Shown here: positions 1 through 5,378 of the stretch, one piece after another | How the letters are laid out: each line of letters opens with the position of its first letter | Numbering within the stretch: the first letter of the stretch is position 1 | Origin: Bacteriovoracaceae bacterium | Lineage (GTDB): Bacteria; Bdellovibrionota; Bacteriovoracia; Bacteriovoracales; Bacteriovoracaceae | Length of the DNA stretch: 5,378 nucleotides | Assembly: GCA_947448095.1 (NCBI GenBank) | Contig: CANFNN010000213.1 | Span: 1-5,378 of the forward strand | Reading direction: 5' to 3' | Notes under the pieces: model-generated | Told to the model about the DNA's origin: nothing | Databases searched by the model: none | The model's input: the letters and a program-made list of their open reading frames with translations, nothing else | Position numbers and translations under genes: made by a program

Positions 1-485
1 ATCTTTCAGTCATTGAATCTAAGAACATTATGAAATCAGAAGAATTTGATCTGAAGGATCTGATCCATACCATTGCCAGTAACATCAGAACCAACTACCC
101 CAATAAAAAAATCCTCATAACTAAAGACATTCAGCTCACTGCAATGAAAGGGGATGATCGCTTGATGGAACAGGTCTTATCCAATTTAATTGATAACGCT
201 TGTAAATATTCGGGCGACAATATCTCAATCAAAATTTCGACTTATGCCGAAAACAACAAAGGCTACATCTCTGTTGCTGATGATGGTCCAGGTATTCCCA
301 AAGAACATATTCAAAGAATTTTTGAGCGCTTTTACCGAGTTGATTCATCCCGTGAGACGTCCCGAGGCACAGGACTTGGTCTTTCAATCGTGAAGCATAT
401 TATTTCAAAGCATGGTGGAAGGATTTGGGCGGAAAGCGAAGAGCTTAATGGAACAAAATTTGTGATTGAAGTTCCATTAAGTTAA
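1..485 (+). CDS. Sensor histidine kinase, C-terminal fragment (end of DHp plus HATPase_c domain), 5' end outside the window
   Basis: This is the catalytic end of a two-component sensor kinase, which binds ATP to phosphorylate a histidine and pass the phosphate to a response regulator. The frame is open from base 3, so the ATG at 30 is internal; the segment before it (LSVIESKNI) matches the usual end of the dimerisation helix in PhoR-like kinases. In 160 visible codons the whole ATP-binding domain is present: N box NLIDNACKYS at residues 61-70, G1 box DDGPGIP at 93-99, F box IFERFYRVD at 106-114 and G2 box GTGLGLSIV at 122-130. All key residues look intact. The phospho-accepting His, any sensor domain and membrane segments lie upstream and cannot be seen, so signal and partner are unknown. 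The stop overlaps that of the convergent gene by 4 bp. The family call is secure; the PhoR-like subgroup is a similarity judgement. Confidence 0.95.
   Translation, partial: LSVIESKNIMKSEEFDLKDLIHTIASNIRTNYPNKKILITKDIQLTAMKGDDRLMEQVLSNLIDNACKYSGDNISIKISTYAENNKGYISVADDGPGIPKEHIQRIFERFYRVDSSRETSRGTGLGLSIVKHIISKHGGRIWAESEELNGTKFVIEVPLS
442..483. repeat. Inverted repeat spanning the ends of two convergent genes
   Basis: Bases 442-454 and 471-483 form a hairpin with an 11-bp perfect core (CTTAATGGAAC with GTTCCATTAAG), a G-U pair and one A-U pair on the + strand transcript, and a 16-nt loop. The right arm reaches the shared TTAA that supplies both stop codons. No U-run follows the stem on either strand (an A-run follows on +), so this is not a standard intrinsic terminator. 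It could still act as a 3'-end stem for both transcripts. The structure is visible in the sequence; the function is inferred. Confidence 0.6.
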
Positions 486-2104
486 AAAAGATATTCTAAT
501 TCAAAGCTGTACATATATTTCTTGTATGAGAAGTTCGCCGAATCACCCGATTTATTATTCTGGTAATCAAACTTTAAGCTTCCGCGAATATTTTTCTTAA
601 ATGTTTTTGCAAGTCTGGCACTTGGATTCACTAGGTACTCGACTCCCCTGAGACTGTTATTGATAGCGTGGTTTCGAGTCACTCCCAAACCAAAACTAGG
701 AGTAAACCAATCCCGGTAGCGCATCATGATTAAATCGGCTCTCATCGTAAGAGAATTCGTATCAAAGAGGCTCGACTTCACACGGGTCATGTCATAGCTG
801 GCGTAGAACAATAAGGTATGCACACTTAAATTTTTCACCTGCTCAAAAACAAGACTGGTCGTGCTGGCATCAAAACTGTTCAAGTAACTATCAAACAATC
901 GTCTTCTGAGCCTAAGGATTGACTCTCCAAAAGTGAAATAATTAAATCTCTCCCCCACCATCAAAGTGTGAGAGCGAAATGAAAAATCTAGTTTTTCGTT
1001 GGCATTTACGTCTCGCTTACCTTCCGCATAATCATAATCAAAAAGCGCCGAGGCCGGTTTGTTCCATAATTGGTGCTCATGGGCGGTACGAACGGCGGGA
1101 GCTAAGAGGTAGTTATCATTTCGATAAATAGTCGGAGTTCGGTTAAGATAACGAGTGTAGTTGAAGCGAAACTCTGGGGAGATGGAAATAAAATCTTTGT
1201 GGTAAAAAGTATATCGACCCATCACATCCGTTTTACCAAAGGCAGACTTCTTCTTAGATTCAGAGAGAGATTGTTCAGTCGGTGAAAACACCACGTTTGA
1301 ATCCACTCCGTATTCTAAGGCCATGCGGGCAAAATAAGGAGGATTTAAAGTAGGTCTGCCATTTCGCAGTTTAAATAACACCAAGTCATATTTTCTTTGA
1401 AGTGCCACGATCTTATCGTTGATCTGTGGAGCGAGTCCTGATTCTTTATCCAGCTCATAGGCGAGTTTATACTGGGGAACGACATAACTTTCAACTGCTC
1501 TAAAAGCATCCGGATGCTTTTCTATTTGCTCTAAGTAGATATCACCAATTTGCATCTCTGCGGCTTGTCTCACGTCCTTAGATTCATCAGGATCAAGTTT
1601 TTCAATTGCCTTGTAAAAAGTCACAGCTTTTTTCTTCTCACCTAGTTCTTTAGAAAGGTAGGCAATGTAATAAAGTGAGACAGCCCGCTTAAATTTCTTT
1701 TTCAAAGACTCTCGAAACTGAACCCTTGCTTCAGATAATTTTTCTGCCGCAAACAAGGCTTGCCCGTATTCATAATTAATATCTTCAGTTGAAAAATCCA
1801 GTCCTAGGGCCTTATCAAAATTGGCAATGGCATCAGGAAAATTTTGGAGTTTATTATAACAAATTGCCTTCCAATAAGATGTTAGGCCAAGTAGAGATCG
1901 ATTGGATTTAGAAGCTACGCCTAATTTGAATTCGACAGAGTTTAGTTCAGTAACTGTTGCATCGTATTTCCCTTGAAAAAATAACTGCGATGCCTCCTTA
2001 AAGACAGCATCTTTTGAAGCACTTACAATTTCTTGACTCGACTCTTGACCAAATGCCAACTGACAAATGGAAAACATCAACATGCACAACAACAACAACT
2101 TCAT
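482..2104 (-). CDS. Secreted TPR protein with C-terminal outer-membrane beta-barrel
   Basis: The 540-residue product starts with a Sec signal peptide (hydrophobic residues 3-18, probable cleavage near AFG/QE at 19-20). Residues about 75-175 hold three TPR-like helical pairs, such as AIANFDKALGLDF at 92-104 and KKAVTFYKAIEKLDPD at 158-173, which normally bind protein partners. From about residue 255 the character changes to alternating aromatic/hydrophobic strands rich in Tyr, Phe, Arg and Asn. The chain ends with YMYSFELEYLF (530-540), with hydrophobic residues at every second position and a terminal Phe, as in the signal by which the BAM complex recognises outer-membrane proteins. A periplasmic TPR domain followed by a barrel recalls Slam-type (DUF560) proteins, but I cannot confirm that family. 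It is the second gene of a pair 22 bp after the FecR-domain gene, and the start is supported by a GAAGG ribosome site six bases upstream. TPR and secretion calls are firm; the barrel is likely; the role is unknown. Confidence 0.85.
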   Translation of the reverse strand: MKLLLLCMLMFSICQLAFGQESSQEIVSASKDAVFKEASQLFFQGKYDATVTELNSVEFKLGVASKSNRSLLGLTSYWKAICYNKLQNFPDAIANFDKALGLDFSTEDINYEYGQALFAAEKLSEARVQFRESLKKKFKRAVSLYYIAYLSKELGEKKKAVTFYKAIEKLDPDESKDVRQAAEMQIGDIYLEQIEKHPDAFRAVESYVVPQYKLAYELDKESGLAPQINDKIVALQRKYDLVLFKLRNGRPTLNPPYFARMALEYGVDSNVVFSPTEQSLSESKKKSAFGKTDVMGRYTFYHKDFISISPEFRFNYTRYLNRTPTIYRNDNYLLAPAVRTAHEHQLWNKPASALFDYDYAEGKRDVNANEKLDFSFRSHTLMVGERFNYFTFGESILRLRRRLFDSYLNSFDASTTSLVFEQVKNLSVHTLLFYASYDMTRVKSSLFDTNSLTMRADLIMMRYRDWFTPSFGLGVTRNHAINNSLRGVEYLVNPSARLAKTFKKNIRGSLKFDYQNNKSGDSANFSYKKYMYSFELEYLF

Positions 2105-2110
2105 TCGATT

Positions 2111-2115
2111 CCTTC
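2111..2115 (-). promoter_or_regulatory. Ribosome binding site of the TPR-barrel gene
   Basis: On the minus strand GAAGG lies six bases before the ATG at 2104, in the 22-bp gap after the upstream gene's TAG stop. It fixes the start of the TPR-barrel gene and shows that this gene has its own translation signal within the operon. Confidence 0.75.
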
Positions 2116-2126
2116 AAATAAAAAAA

Positions 2127-3422
2127 CTACGGACAAGTTGATCCAGTACAAACATTAATCGTTCTCAGCTTTGGTCCATAATTAAACTGTTGAACGGCAT
2201 CGTTAACATTCGTTACACCACCAGAGGTGTTTTTATTGGCCGGATCATTCGGATTCAAGAAAACACCATTCGCAGGAGGCGGACCTTGAGCAGGGCCTCC
2301 CATTGTTGGGCTTCCAATATCAAGCTTAACTGGAGAGGGCTTAGGAATTTCCATCACTCTTCTCTCTCCGTTACTTCCCACAACGGCTGCCATGATTTTC
2401 CCATCACCCGTAATCTCGATATTTTTAGGTGGCTGGTACGAACCATCGGATGAAACTTTCCCTGTGTCAGGACCAGGAATATAGGTATTAGTATTCGTGT
2501 CTAAGACACTGTCTTTACCTGGAGGAATGATAATTCCTGAATCGATGTGCACAAATGAGCCGTTGGCAGGCTTGACTTTATTTCCATCAATAAATCCATC
2601 AGGATTTGAAGCCGCCGTGATTTCAGTTTTTGGTTGAGAATTCCCACCGACTTCAGAAACATGTGTTCTTAAAGCAGATGATTCATTACTCACGGTTTTT
2701 CCACTCAGCCCATCTGGTACGACAGATTTCTTGGCTTCTTCACTTCCAGATTGACTTGGGTGTCTTTCAAAACTGCCGTTTTTTTCAAGTTTTTCACGTT
2801 GCTCGATATTTAAAAGAGAAGGAACTGTCGGTTCAGGTCGAGCCTGATCCACGACTGAAAATTCTCCTGGATGCATCCGCACTCCACGATCAACCATGGC
2901 CTCTAATTTGTCAGAGTTTGATACTCCTCGAGACTCCATCTTATTAAAGACCACTTCACCTTCAAATAAAATAGCAGCAGTATTTTGACCATTGGTAGAG
3001 ATCATGAAATCTGTTCCACGAATCCCCATCACAGCGTTTGGTGTTTTGATGAAAAGTTTAGATTTGTCTTTGTCTTTAATTTGTAAGTAATCTTTAGTGA
3101 CTTGTGAGCGGATTTTCCCCTTCACAAGGTCAATCACTCCGGAATCGTTTCCAGAGAATTTTTCAATTTTCATTTCTGAATTGGGTCCCACGTTCATTTG
3201 TGACTTATCAATAAAAACGAGTTTCACAAAACTTTTCTCACCCGTTTTCACGACGGCCGATTCTTCTACCCAGTCATCGACTTTAAGTTTGGTGGTTTTT
3301 CCCAGAGTCAATATATCCACATCCCCGCGCATGATTTTCACCACCGCCACTTTTTTGCCTTCGGCCAACGCCAAATTCATACATAAGACTAGAACGGTAA
3401 TGATTAAGGACAGCGTTTTCAT
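2127..3422 (-). CDS. Exported FecR-domain protein with long disordered tail
   Basis: The product has 431 residues. It begins with a Sec signal peptide with probable cleavage at ALA/EG (residues 20-21), so the mature protein is periplasmic or surface-located. A FecR domain (PF04773 type) covers about residues 25-190; its hallmark AVMGIRGTDF is at 130-139, preceded by KTPN and followed by a strand-rich segment and MHPGEFSVV at 184-191. Residues 192-431 are low-complexity, rich in Pro, Gly, Ser and Asn, with short imperfect repeats near 294-337 and a C-terminal pair of cysteines (CTGSTC, 425-430). Unlike iron-transport FecR it has no cytoplasmic anti-sigma segment ahead of a membrane anchor, and no sigma factor is visible nearby, so a role in sigma regulation is unlikely. 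It is the first gene of a leftward operon with the TPR-barrel gene, which suggests a shared envelope complex. The domain call is secure; the function is unknown. Confidence 0.9.
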   Translation of the reverse strand: MKTLSLIITVLVLCMNLALAEGKKVAVVKIMRGDVDILTLGKTTKLKVDDWVEESAVVKTGEKSFVKLVFIDKSQMNVGPNSEMKIEKFSGNDSGVIDLVKGKIRSQVTKDYLQIKDKDKSKLFIKTPNAVMGIRGTDFMISTNGQNTAAILFEGEVVFNKMESRGVSNSDKLEAMVDRGVRMHPGEFSVVDQARPEPTVPSLLNIEQREKLEKNGSFERHPSQSGSEEAKKSVVPDGLSGKTVSNESSALRTHVSEVGGNSQPKTEITAASNPDGFIDGNKVKPANGSFVHIDSGIIIPPGKDSVLDTNTNTYIPGPDTGKVSSDGSYQPPKNIEITGDGKIMAAVVGSNGERRVMEIPKPSPVKLDIGSPTMGGPAQGPPPANGVFLNPNDPANKNTSGGVTNVNDAVQQFNYGPKLRTINVCTGSTCP

Positions 3423-3430
3423 GGAAATAA

Positions 3431-3434
3431 CCTT
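3431..3434 (-). promoter_or_regulatory. Ribosome binding site of the FecR-domain gene
   Basis: Minus-strand AAGG lies eight bases before the ATG at 3422. It is only a modest Shine-Dalgarno match. Three of its four bases lie inside one arm (3432-3440) of a 9-bp inverted repeat, which could limit its access to ribosomes. Confidence 0.5.
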
Positions 3435-3490
3435 GTTTGGTTTAGACTCACCGGTTGATTATACCTCTGTCCTAAAAGCCTCCAAACAAG
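3432..3490. repeat. 9-bp perfect inverted repeat bracketing a TATAAT box and touching the FecR-gene ribosome site
   Basis: CTTGTTTGG at 3432-3440 and CCAAACAAG at 3482-3490 are exact reverse complements separated by 41 bp. The centre of symmetry (3461) falls within the TATAAT box at 3458-3463. As DNA this could be a paired operator around the promoter. As RNA from the more distal promoter it could pair over the AAGG ribosome site. Both roles are inference; the repeat itself is exact. Confidence 0.55.
3458..3463 (-). promoter_or_regulatory. Candidate -10 box (proximal) for the FecR/TPR-barrel operon
   Basis: The minus strand reads TATAAT, an exact sigma-70 -10 consensus, 35 bp upstream of the ATG at 3422. 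At a 17-bp spacing the -35 position (3481-3486) reads TTTGGA, a poor match to TTGACA. Transcription would start near 3450 and give a leader of roughly 30 nt. Because the region is AT-rich, a chance match is possible. Confidence 0.45.
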
Positions 3491-3493
3491 CGG

Positions 3494-3499
3494 ATTATA
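3494..3499 (-). promoter_or_regulatory. Candidate -10 box (distal) for the FecR/TPR-barrel operon
   Basis: This is a second exact minus-strand TATAAT, 36 bp upstream of the first and with the same flanking C (TATAATC in both). No convincing -35 is seen at 16-18 bp; a TG lies two bases before the box, one position off a proper extended -10. A start about seven bases downstream would put the transcript's 5' end at or near the distal arm of the inverted repeat at 3482-3490. Confidence 0.4.
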
Positions 3500-3516
3500 A
3501 GCAAGATTTTCCATAC

Positions 3517-3546
3517 TTAGTTCACCCATAAAGGTGGGCGAACTAG
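3517..3546. repeat. Hairpin in the divergent spacer
   Basis: TAGTTC at 3518-3523 pairs with GAACTA at 3540-3545; after one A/C mismatch the stem continues with CCCA/TGGG and closes on a four-base loop (AAAG) through a wobble pair. Wobble pairing at 3517/3546 extends it by one. No T-run follows, so it is not an intrinsic terminator. It lies just upstream of the distal TATAAT box of the leftward operon, where a repressor or activator site would be expected. Confidence 0.5.
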
Positions 3547-3570
3547 TCTTCTATTGAATGCCAACTAGTC
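3541..3570. repeat. 8-bp direct repeat AACTAGTC, two copies 22 bp apart
   Basis: AACTAGTC occurs at 3541-3548 and 3563-3570. The 22-bp spacing is about two helical turns, so a dimeric regulator could bind both copies on one face. Each copy holds the palindrome ACTAGT. The right copy overlaps the -35 part of a possible rightward promoter and the left copy overlaps the hairpin at 3517-3546. A chance repeat cannot be excluded. Confidence 0.4.
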
Positions 3571-3594
3571 ACTCAAGGTTCTGAATTTTAAGAT
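3566..3594 (+). promoter_or_regulatory. Weak candidate promoter for the lipoprotein gene
   Basis: TAGTCA (3566-3571, four of six to TTGACA) and TAAGAT (3589-3594, four of six to TATAAT) are separated by exactly 17 bp. A start near 3601 would give a leader of about 220 nt that includes the structured segment at 3720-3764. This is the best rightward match I found, but it is weak. Confidence 0.25.
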
Positions 3595-3719
3595 AAAACA
3601 GGCCCGCTCTGCCATATCGAAGAGGCAGTTACCACGACCCTAAGTATTTTTTAGTTACACGCCTCATTATTCCAATCTTAAGAGTCTTTTATTTTCTGAT
3701 CAATCTTATCGGTCGTTTA

Positions 3720-3764
3720 GCCCTCATCTTAGGATTTAAAAAAGCCGAAAACATTCCTAAGGGC
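3720..3764 (+). repeat. Interrupted palindrome in the lipoprotein leader
   Basis: The right arm TCCTAAGGGC (3755-3764) pairs with GCCCT (3720-3724) and TAGGA (3730-3734), which are separated by a five-base bulge CATCT; alternatively CTTAGGA at 3728-3734 pairs directly with TCCTAAG at 3755-3761. The loop is about 20 nt and A-rich. The element lies 56 bp before the GTG start. It may be a leader structure with two alternative pairings or a protein-binding site. Confidence 0.4.
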
Positions 3765-3809
3765 CATGGCGAAGTTTGAGCAGCGGTAAAATATGGTCCA
3801 TACATCTTC

Positions 3810-3814
3810 AGGAG
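3810..3814 (+). promoter_or_regulatory. Ribosome binding site deciding the GTG start of the lipoprotein gene
   Basis: AGGAG lies six bases before GTG at 3821, an optimal arrangement. The nearest upstream ATG (3793) is in another frame, and the GTG leads directly into a lipoprotein signal sequence, so the GTG start is well supported. Confidence 0.8.
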
Positions 3815-3820
3815 TTTTTT

Positions 3821-5378
3821 GTGAAAGTCCTTCTTCTTAATTGTTTTTTGATGTTGGCGTTTCTCTCCTTAATTGGATGTTCGCAAAATCAAAAATCAGT
3901 CAATTTGCAAGTCTCTGCTTCCTTCACGGTAACAGCCGCTGGATTCACAGGTGGTTTGATTGCCTACGGTGAAGGACCTAACGGAGCCAAGTTTGCTGTT
4001 TCTTCTGGTACTGGCCAATCCATTAATACAACGATCGTCGATGGAACTTGGAAGATCTATGTCATGGGTTGGGAAGGTGACGGAACTGGAAATAAATTTG
4101 TAGGTCCCAAACAATGCGGGATGAGCGAAGTCAATTTAGCGTCAAACGATACAAGCGTGAACATCACTCTTGCAGAACCCAATTGTGCTGGAACGACTTT
4201 TGCGACTGATGCTGCTCCTATGTCTTTGTTAATTTCTTCTTGTGGGGGGCTGTATAACTATGTCCCTGGAACGAATAGTTTCGGAACCATAAACAGTGAT
4301 AGTTTTTGTGCAACCTTGCCAACTTCTCTGCAAACTTCTTTTGAGTATTACCGATTAACACTGCCCACGATTCAAGGACCGAACGTTTCGGCCGGTATAG
4401 TTTCAGACTGTATCAACGCAAAATATGATTCAGGGGTAAGACTAACTGTTCCCACTCAAAAGTTTCCATTTCGCGTTTTGATGTACCGCTCGCTTCAAGA
4501 CTGTAAGAACCCAACCAGTCCACGCCAAAGTGCTTTTGGTTTTTTAAATGGACTAGCTTCCGGAAACCAAGCATCGTTTGATCATCACTACTTCGCTGAA
4601 ACAGCTAACAGTAATGCTCGCCTCTTCCTACCAACTTCGATGACCAGACGAGGGTACTCGCCTTTTATAGATATTCTTCCGCGAATTCTTTGTGGTACGG
4701 TGGATTGTTTTACTAAGCCGATCCTTCCGACAGTCTCTGGAAGTCCTGGGGGAACAGGAGTTCAATTCAATGTTCCTTGGTCGATGGAAAATTTTTATAC
4801 TGAAAATGATTCGAACAAAACAATCATAAAAGGGTTTAAGCCTACGAATGTTTCTAGCAACTCGTGTGACACACCAACTTTAGATTTGTTAAATCAGAGT
4901 CCATATTTTTCACCAAAAGAGTGCTCCATTGAAAATGGGGATCTTCGTGGAAAATTTGCCCGTAATGCCTTCACTTGTCATTCGGGTTCTTCGAACTTTA
5001 CTTACGCCGTCGATTTATATGAACGGGGCGGAAAAATTTATGTCGTTAACCACGATACAAGTGGAACTCCGAAAACTTGGGTTGATGTCTATTCTGAACG
5101 AGGAGTTCTTGAGCGCAAAGTGAATATTCTCAGCTCATCTGATACTTATCGGAGCATGGCTGTTGATACGAGTGGAAATATCTATGTCATCTCAACAATA
5201 TCAACGGTAACTTACCTAAGTAAATACACTACGAATGGCACCGCAATTTCATGGAATTCATCAGGGTTCTCAGATATCGCTGACATGCAACATGTTGAGC
5301 TCTCTGATTCTGGCACTATCTTGACGGCTACCTCAACTAAAATCCGAGCGTTTTCCTCTTCAGGTGGCTCATTATCGA
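3821..5378 (+). CDS. Large outer-membrane lipoprotein with propeller-like C-terminal repeats, 3' end outside the window
   Basis: The frame is open from GTG at 3821 to the window end, giving 519 codons without a stop. Residues 1-19 are a lipoprotein signal peptide ending in the lipobox LIGC; Cys20 would be lipidated and the following Ser favours sorting to the outer membrane. Residues about 27-105 look like a beta-sandwich segment (FTVTAAGFTGGLIAYGEG, then TWKIYVMGWEG). The middle part is rich in Ser, Thr and Asn and contains many cysteines (Cys99 and about ten more up to residue 385), suggesting disulfides in an oxidising compartment. From residue 395 repeats of about 45 residues appear, with AVDTSGNIYV at 447-456 as the clearest copy, resembling NHL/SBBP-type beta-propeller blades. 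It is divergent from the FecR operon. I recognise no specific family; a surface binding or adhesion role would be a guess. The automatic start could be missed because it is GTG and the gene lacks a stop here. Confidence 0.9.
   Translation, partial: MKVLLLNCFLMLAFLSLIGCSQNQKSVNLQVSASFTVTAAGFTGGLIAYGEGPNGAKFAVSSGTGQSINTTIVDGTWKIYVMGWEGDGTGNKFVGPKQCGMSEVNLASNDTSVNITLAEPNCAGTTFATDAAPMSLLISSCGGLYNYVPGTNSFGTINSDSFCATLPTSLQTSFEYYRLTLPTIQGPNVSAGIVSDCINAKYDSGVRLTVPTQKFPFRVLMYRSLQDCKNPTSPRQSAFGFLNGLASGNQASFDHHYFAETANSNARLFLPTSMTRRGYSPFIDILPRILCGTVDCFTKPILPTVSGSPGGTGVQFNVPWSMENFYTENDSNKTIIKGFKPTNVSSNSCDTPTLDLLNQSPYFSPKECSIENGDLRGKFARNAFTCHSGSSNFTYAVDLYERGGKIYVVNHDTSGTPKTWVDVYSERGVLERKVNILSSSDTYRSMAVDTSGNIYVISTISTVTYLSKYTTNGTAISWNSSGFSDIADMQHVELSDSGTILTATSTKIRAFSSSGGSLS

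Larger units (their letters stand above)
3423..3820. other. Divergent intergenic region without a gene
   Basis: About 400 bp between two divergent genes with no supportable coding frame and no tRNA or other RNA that I recognise. It holds candidate promoters for the leftward operon (3458-3499), a hairpin at 3517-3546, an 8-bp direct repeat at 3541-3570, a weak rightward promoter match at 3566-3594, a small stem CTGCC/GGCAG at 3609-3628, a T-run at 3647-3652, and an interrupted palindrome at 3720-3764 ahead of the lipoprotein gene. The density of symmetry elements suggests regulation from both sides. Confidence 0.7.

Noticed and set aside
190..393. Second + strand frame inside the kinase fragment
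   Set aside because: The kinase frame carries all ATP-binding motifs; this one is an overlapping shadow.
442..483. Bidirectional intrinsic terminator
   Set aside because: The stem is good but no U-run follows it on either strand; on the + strand the stem is followed by A residues.
2190..2453. Open frame of 87 codons on the + strand
   Set aside because: It is antisense to the low-complexity tail of the FecR-domain gene; no ribosome site or domain signal.
2630..2947. Open frame of 105 codons on the + strand
   Set aside because: It is antisense to the FecR-domain gene and has biased, featureless composition, as expected from a shadow frame.
3097..3531. Open frame of 144 codons on the + strand
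   Set aside because: It lies mostly antisense to the FecR domain and signal peptide coding region, which is well supported; its protein has no recognisable features and it crosses the promoter region.
3609..3652. Intrinsic terminator from stem CTGCC/GGCAG and the T-run at 3647
   Set aside because: The stem has only five pairs and the T-run is 18 bases away; no rightward gene ends here.
3600..3660. Known riboswitch, such as a c-di-GMP class I aptamer
   Set aside because: The conserved core sequences of the classes I know are not present on either strand.
3896..4114. Open frame of 72 codons on the - strand
   Set aside because: It is antisense to the lipoprotein gene, whose signal peptide, lipobox and 519-codon open frame are far better evidence.
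4929..5123. Second + strand frame inside the lipoprotein gene
   Set aside because: It overlaps the long lipoprotein frame and shows no independent coding features.
1..5378. CRISPR array, insertion sequence, tRNA or rRNA
   Set aside because: No regular spaced repeats, transposase-like frame, terminal repeats of an element, or cloverleaf was seen in the window.

Overview
The window holds four protein-coding genes with AT-leaning composition. Two run rightward at the edges and are both cut by the window ends. Two run leftward in the middle as a tight pair. Every gene except the kinase fragment encodes a protein with an export signal, and one predicted product is an outer-membrane beta-barrel, so the source is a Gram-negative bacterium. 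The lipoprotein style (short lipobox signal, cysteine-rich beta domain, propeller-like C-terminus) and the FecR-domain/TPR-barrel pair would fit a Bdellovibrio-like lineage (Bdellovibrionota) or another delta-proteobacterial-type group. That placement is an impression from protein style, not a proven assignment.

Layout. Bases 1-485 (+) are the C-terminal catalytic part of a PhoR-like sensor histidine kinase. Its stop codon overlaps the stop codon of the convergent gene at 482-2104 (-) through a shared TTAA. The convergent gene encodes a secreted protein with N-terminal TPR repeats and a C-terminal region that looks like an outer-membrane beta-barrel. Only 22 bp upstream of it lies 2127-3422 (-), a signal-peptide-bearing FecR-domain protein with a long disordered Pro/Gly/Asn-rich tail ending in a CX4C motif. 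A gene-free spacer of about 400 bp (3423-3820) separates this leftward operon from a divergent rightward gene. It contains two exact TATAAT boxes facing the operon, several inverted repeats and a possible weak promoter facing right. From 3821 to the window end (+) runs a large lipoprotein gene that starts with GTG and is still open at base 5378. Its last visible part looks like beta-propeller repeats.

How the genes may work together (inference). The FecR-domain protein would sit in the periplasm, and the TPR-barrel protein in the outer membrane with its TPR domain on the periplasmic side. Co-transcription and matching compartments suggest that they form a complex or an envelope export/assembly pair. 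The FecR-domain protein is not a classical FecR regulator: it has a cleavable signal peptide instead of an N-terminal cytoplasmic anti-sigma region, and no sigma factor gene is visible nearby. The histidine kinase and the lipoprotein may be unrelated neighbours.
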